Shown here in pieces: positions 57,843 to 60,000 of a DNA stretch of 60,000 nt (position 1 is its first letter; each line of letters begins with the position of its first letter). The notes beneath the pieces were generated by a model, which saw only the letters and a program-made list of their open reading frames with translations, did not search any database and was not told the DNA's origin. The position numbers and the translations under genes were made by a program. Origin of the DNA: Nymphaea colorata (Eukaryota; Streptophyta; Magnoliopsida; Nymphaeales; Nymphaeaceae); the NCBI RefSeq assembly GCF_008831285.2, contig NC_045139.1, forward strand, positions 29,369,206 through 29,429,205, in the 5' to 3' direction.

Positions 57843-59225
57843 GTTGGTCCTTCTTAAAATTTGCGATCGCTTTTCGTGGTTTCGTTTATTAGTGTTTGGC
57901 TGTTTGCTTGATTGGTCAAAGTCGTTCTCAGTCTGTGCCGAGATCCTTTTCGTGATTCAAGAAACTTTGAGCGCGTGGATGAGTCTTCCGTTTTCCTTTG
58001 TCATGTGCCTTTTCTTATTTGGAGTTGATTATTGAAAAAATTGTTTGGGTTGTCGTTTTTTTTTTTTGGTTCGGTTCTCTCTTTTGTGGGAGTCAATCTG
58101 AGATTGTTCGTCTGTTTGTAGATGGTTTTTGGAGCATTTGTGATTGGGCCTTTTTTTTTCCTTATGTTGGTTGAAACTCTAGTTTCGACTGCATGTTTGG
58201 TTTTCTTTTGTGCTTTTCATTTCCCTGAATTCGAGGGGCCGTCTGAGAGCGTTCATCTGATTGTTCTAGCTTTTTGTGGCCCTTTTGAATTTAGGTATCG
58301 CATCTTCAGAATCTTATACACTGGCGCAGATGATTGCCCCTCAGGCACCGATGGACCAACGCCTTCGTCTTTTTCTCGTTTTTTTTTTCTTGTGACTTTT
58401 TTTTTCACAATTAGATTGCGTTCGGGTGAATTAATCCATATGTAGGGAACTGACCTTGATGTGCATAGACCTCTTGGTAGCTGCGTTATCATAGATATTC
58501 ATGGAGCTATTTGCGTAATACTAGCTATTTTGATTGGTGGGCCGATGTTATTGATACCAATTATTCTGTTTTTTTTCAAACTCGGGCGCTTTGGGTAATG
58601 AAAGCGAGGTCGTCAGGATCCCCTACAACTTTTTTGCGGCTTTCTTTTTTTTTTTTTTTTTTTTTAATCGCTGACCTTGATCAAATTGGCAGGCTCCCTT
58701 GAAGGCTGATCTATTAGGTGGCCGTGGAGTCCCTAAGAACATTTTCGTGGGTTTTTTTCTTGTCCCCTTTTTATTCGTGTTGCGGTTTCCTTAAGTCTGG
58801 CAATTGGTGTCTCCTTCAGCTTGTTTGCTGACTATTTCCATGTTATAGACTCATGATGATATAATTGAATAGGCATGCTGATAGTTAAGGAAGTTGTTGT
58901 GAAAGATTGATGAAAATCTTCGCTTTCTTTTAGCCAAATTGGAACCTGGGGCCGTGTGGGGACTCAAACTCTTTGTTAGCATAGTGTCACTCTCTTGATT
59001 CGTTCCTTGCAGTTGTCCACATTTTCTGTTAGCATAATGTGATTCTCCTGATGATTTTCTTGCAGTTGTGCATATTAATCACCAAACACCATGTGCTTGA
59101 GGATGGTCCTATCATTCAAAATTAGATCTTCTCTTTTTAATCTAATGGATATTATTCCATGCAACTCCATTTTTTTTCAAACTTGGTCCTCATTTTGGGT
59201 TCTAATTTTTGCATCAACAATGCAG
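57843..59225. other. Probable long first intron of the second gene
   Basis: T-rich sequence with poly-T runs (58057-58068, 58380-58390, 58647-58665), typical of a plant leader intron. A GCAGATGATTGCCCCTCAGG segment near 58326 is GC-richer but lacks convincing exon borders. Confidence 0.4.
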
Positions 59226-59295
59226 TTGAAGTTGTGGATTTACCTGAACCAATGGCTAAGCAAGCAAACATGGTAGATGAAAATTCAGTTGGAAG
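59226..59295 (+). CDS. Candidate internal or start exon of the second gene
   Basis: Acceptor ACAATGCAG at 59225 and donor GGAAG|GTCAGT at 59296. One frame reads EVVDLPEPMAKQANMVDENS, which has coding-like composition and an internal ATG (MAKQANMVDENSVG) that could be the true start. No family recognised. Phase to 57823-57842 fails (an immediate stop), so the link between the two is unproven. Confidence 0.35.
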
Positions 59296-59794
59296 GTCAG
59301 TTTCTTGGGTTTTCTCCAACTCTTTTAATGTTCGTTAAAAGGTTTGGTGTCTGAGTGATCATAATTAAGCAGAGTCATTGAGTATATCTTCTATATCCCA
59401 CTGATCATGCAATCTTTCCCCTTCCCTTCACTCTTACCACTTCCATGGTGACTGATGAAGATGAATACCAATATAAGGTTAACAAGATTCACTAACGAAA
59501 AACTGAATTAATCTTAATTTGAGTGTCCTAACTCCTAAACTGTAGCGTATGTGTATCAGCTTACGGTCTGAAAACTAGTAGTGCATTTCATTGCAGTTAT
59601 TTCAGTCACCTTTTTCCCAACGAAATGAGAGTATTCAAGTCACTGGTTGACTTATACTTACGTACTTCCATTAAGTGATAATGTGCTCATTCGTTTGCAT
59701 GGCTGCAATGTAAATGGCTTGTGGGGACTTTCCTGATATTTTTGGTGGCTAGGGTTTAGAGGATTTTCGCTGTGGAAATAAATAAATAAATAAA

Positions 59795-59872
<78 letters not shown>

Positions 59873-60000
59873 CAAACAGGCAAAATATTTTGAAGATAGT
59901 TCTGATTTAACTGTGTTTGTAAAACAACATAAACGTAGCTTTGTCGATACCGGTCAGGCAGATACATAGAAAACAGCTTACAGGTTCATGTAAAGTTGGG
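59296..60000. other. Right edge of the window: T-rich DNA, no exon recognised
   Basis: Probably intron of the second gene. Contains the compound microsatellite at 59776-59870. No further splice-bounded open frame was convincing. Confidence 0.5.
59776..59870. repeat. Compound (AAAT)n(TA)n(GTAT)n microsatellite
   Basis: AAAT units, then a TA run from about 59798, then GTAT units to about 59870. Confidence 0.95.

Noticed and set aside
57823-58035. Unspliced first exon of the second gene through to 58035
   Set aside because: After the donor at 57843 the translation is Phe/Leu/Val-rich with no domain, more like T-rich leader intron.
1-60000. CRISPR array, rRNA, tRNA, operon or defence system
   Set aside because: All tandem repeats are microsatellites or simple duplications without spacers; no cloverleaf or rRNA motifs were noticed, and gene structure is eukaryotic with introns.

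Overview
The window is nuclear DNA from a flowering plant. It holds an intron-rich protein gene whose predicted protein resembles the plant VPS13 family. Its AT-rich introns carry Ty1/copia, Ty3/gypsy and hAT elements and many TA, CA and GA microsatellites. The species or order cannot be told from the sequence. All coordinates come from reading splice sites, phases and motifs by eye; no database search was possible.

One + strand gene fills almost the whole window: a giant VPS13-type bridge-like lipid-transfer protein. I could assemble 37 coding exons from 3187 to the stop at 54956. Each has AG/GT borders, and the reading frame chains through all 36 introns. They encode about 3,180 residues; the 5' exons (roughly the first 300 residues with the chorein N-terminus) lie before the window. 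The implied total of about 3.5 kaa suggests the short plant paralogue VPS13S/SHRUBBY rather than the ~4.2 kaa forms.

The long introns are largely explained by insertions. Intron 1 (3251-13392) has a 437-bp tandem duplication and a near-complete Ty1/copia element (4704-9859) with LTRs, PBS, PPT, an ACTTT target duplication and one in-frame stop in integrase. Intron 5 keeps an LTR-PBS remnant. Intron 23 (29024-33162) has an antisense copia copy that lost everything after integrase. Intron 26 (33892-37591) has a 1.45-kb hAT-like element bounded by an 8-bp target duplication. Intron 32 (42316-51306) has an antisense, decayed Ty3/gypsy integrase-to-3' pol fragment split by a 470-bp MITE. It also has a complete 3.36-kb hAT element (47141-50498) with a perfect 8-bp target duplication and a transposase gene broken by two stops.

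Downstream, 54957-57477 is 3' UTR and AT-rich intergenic DNA. From about 57478 a GC-rich, G-box-containing stretch and a pyrimidine-rich leader precede an ATG at 57823. This is probably the 5' end of a second + strand gene that runs off the right edge. I saw no CRISPR, rRNA or tRNA gene, and no evidence of an undescribed defence or biosynthetic system. The most notable items are the VPS13 gene model and the several transposons caught within it.
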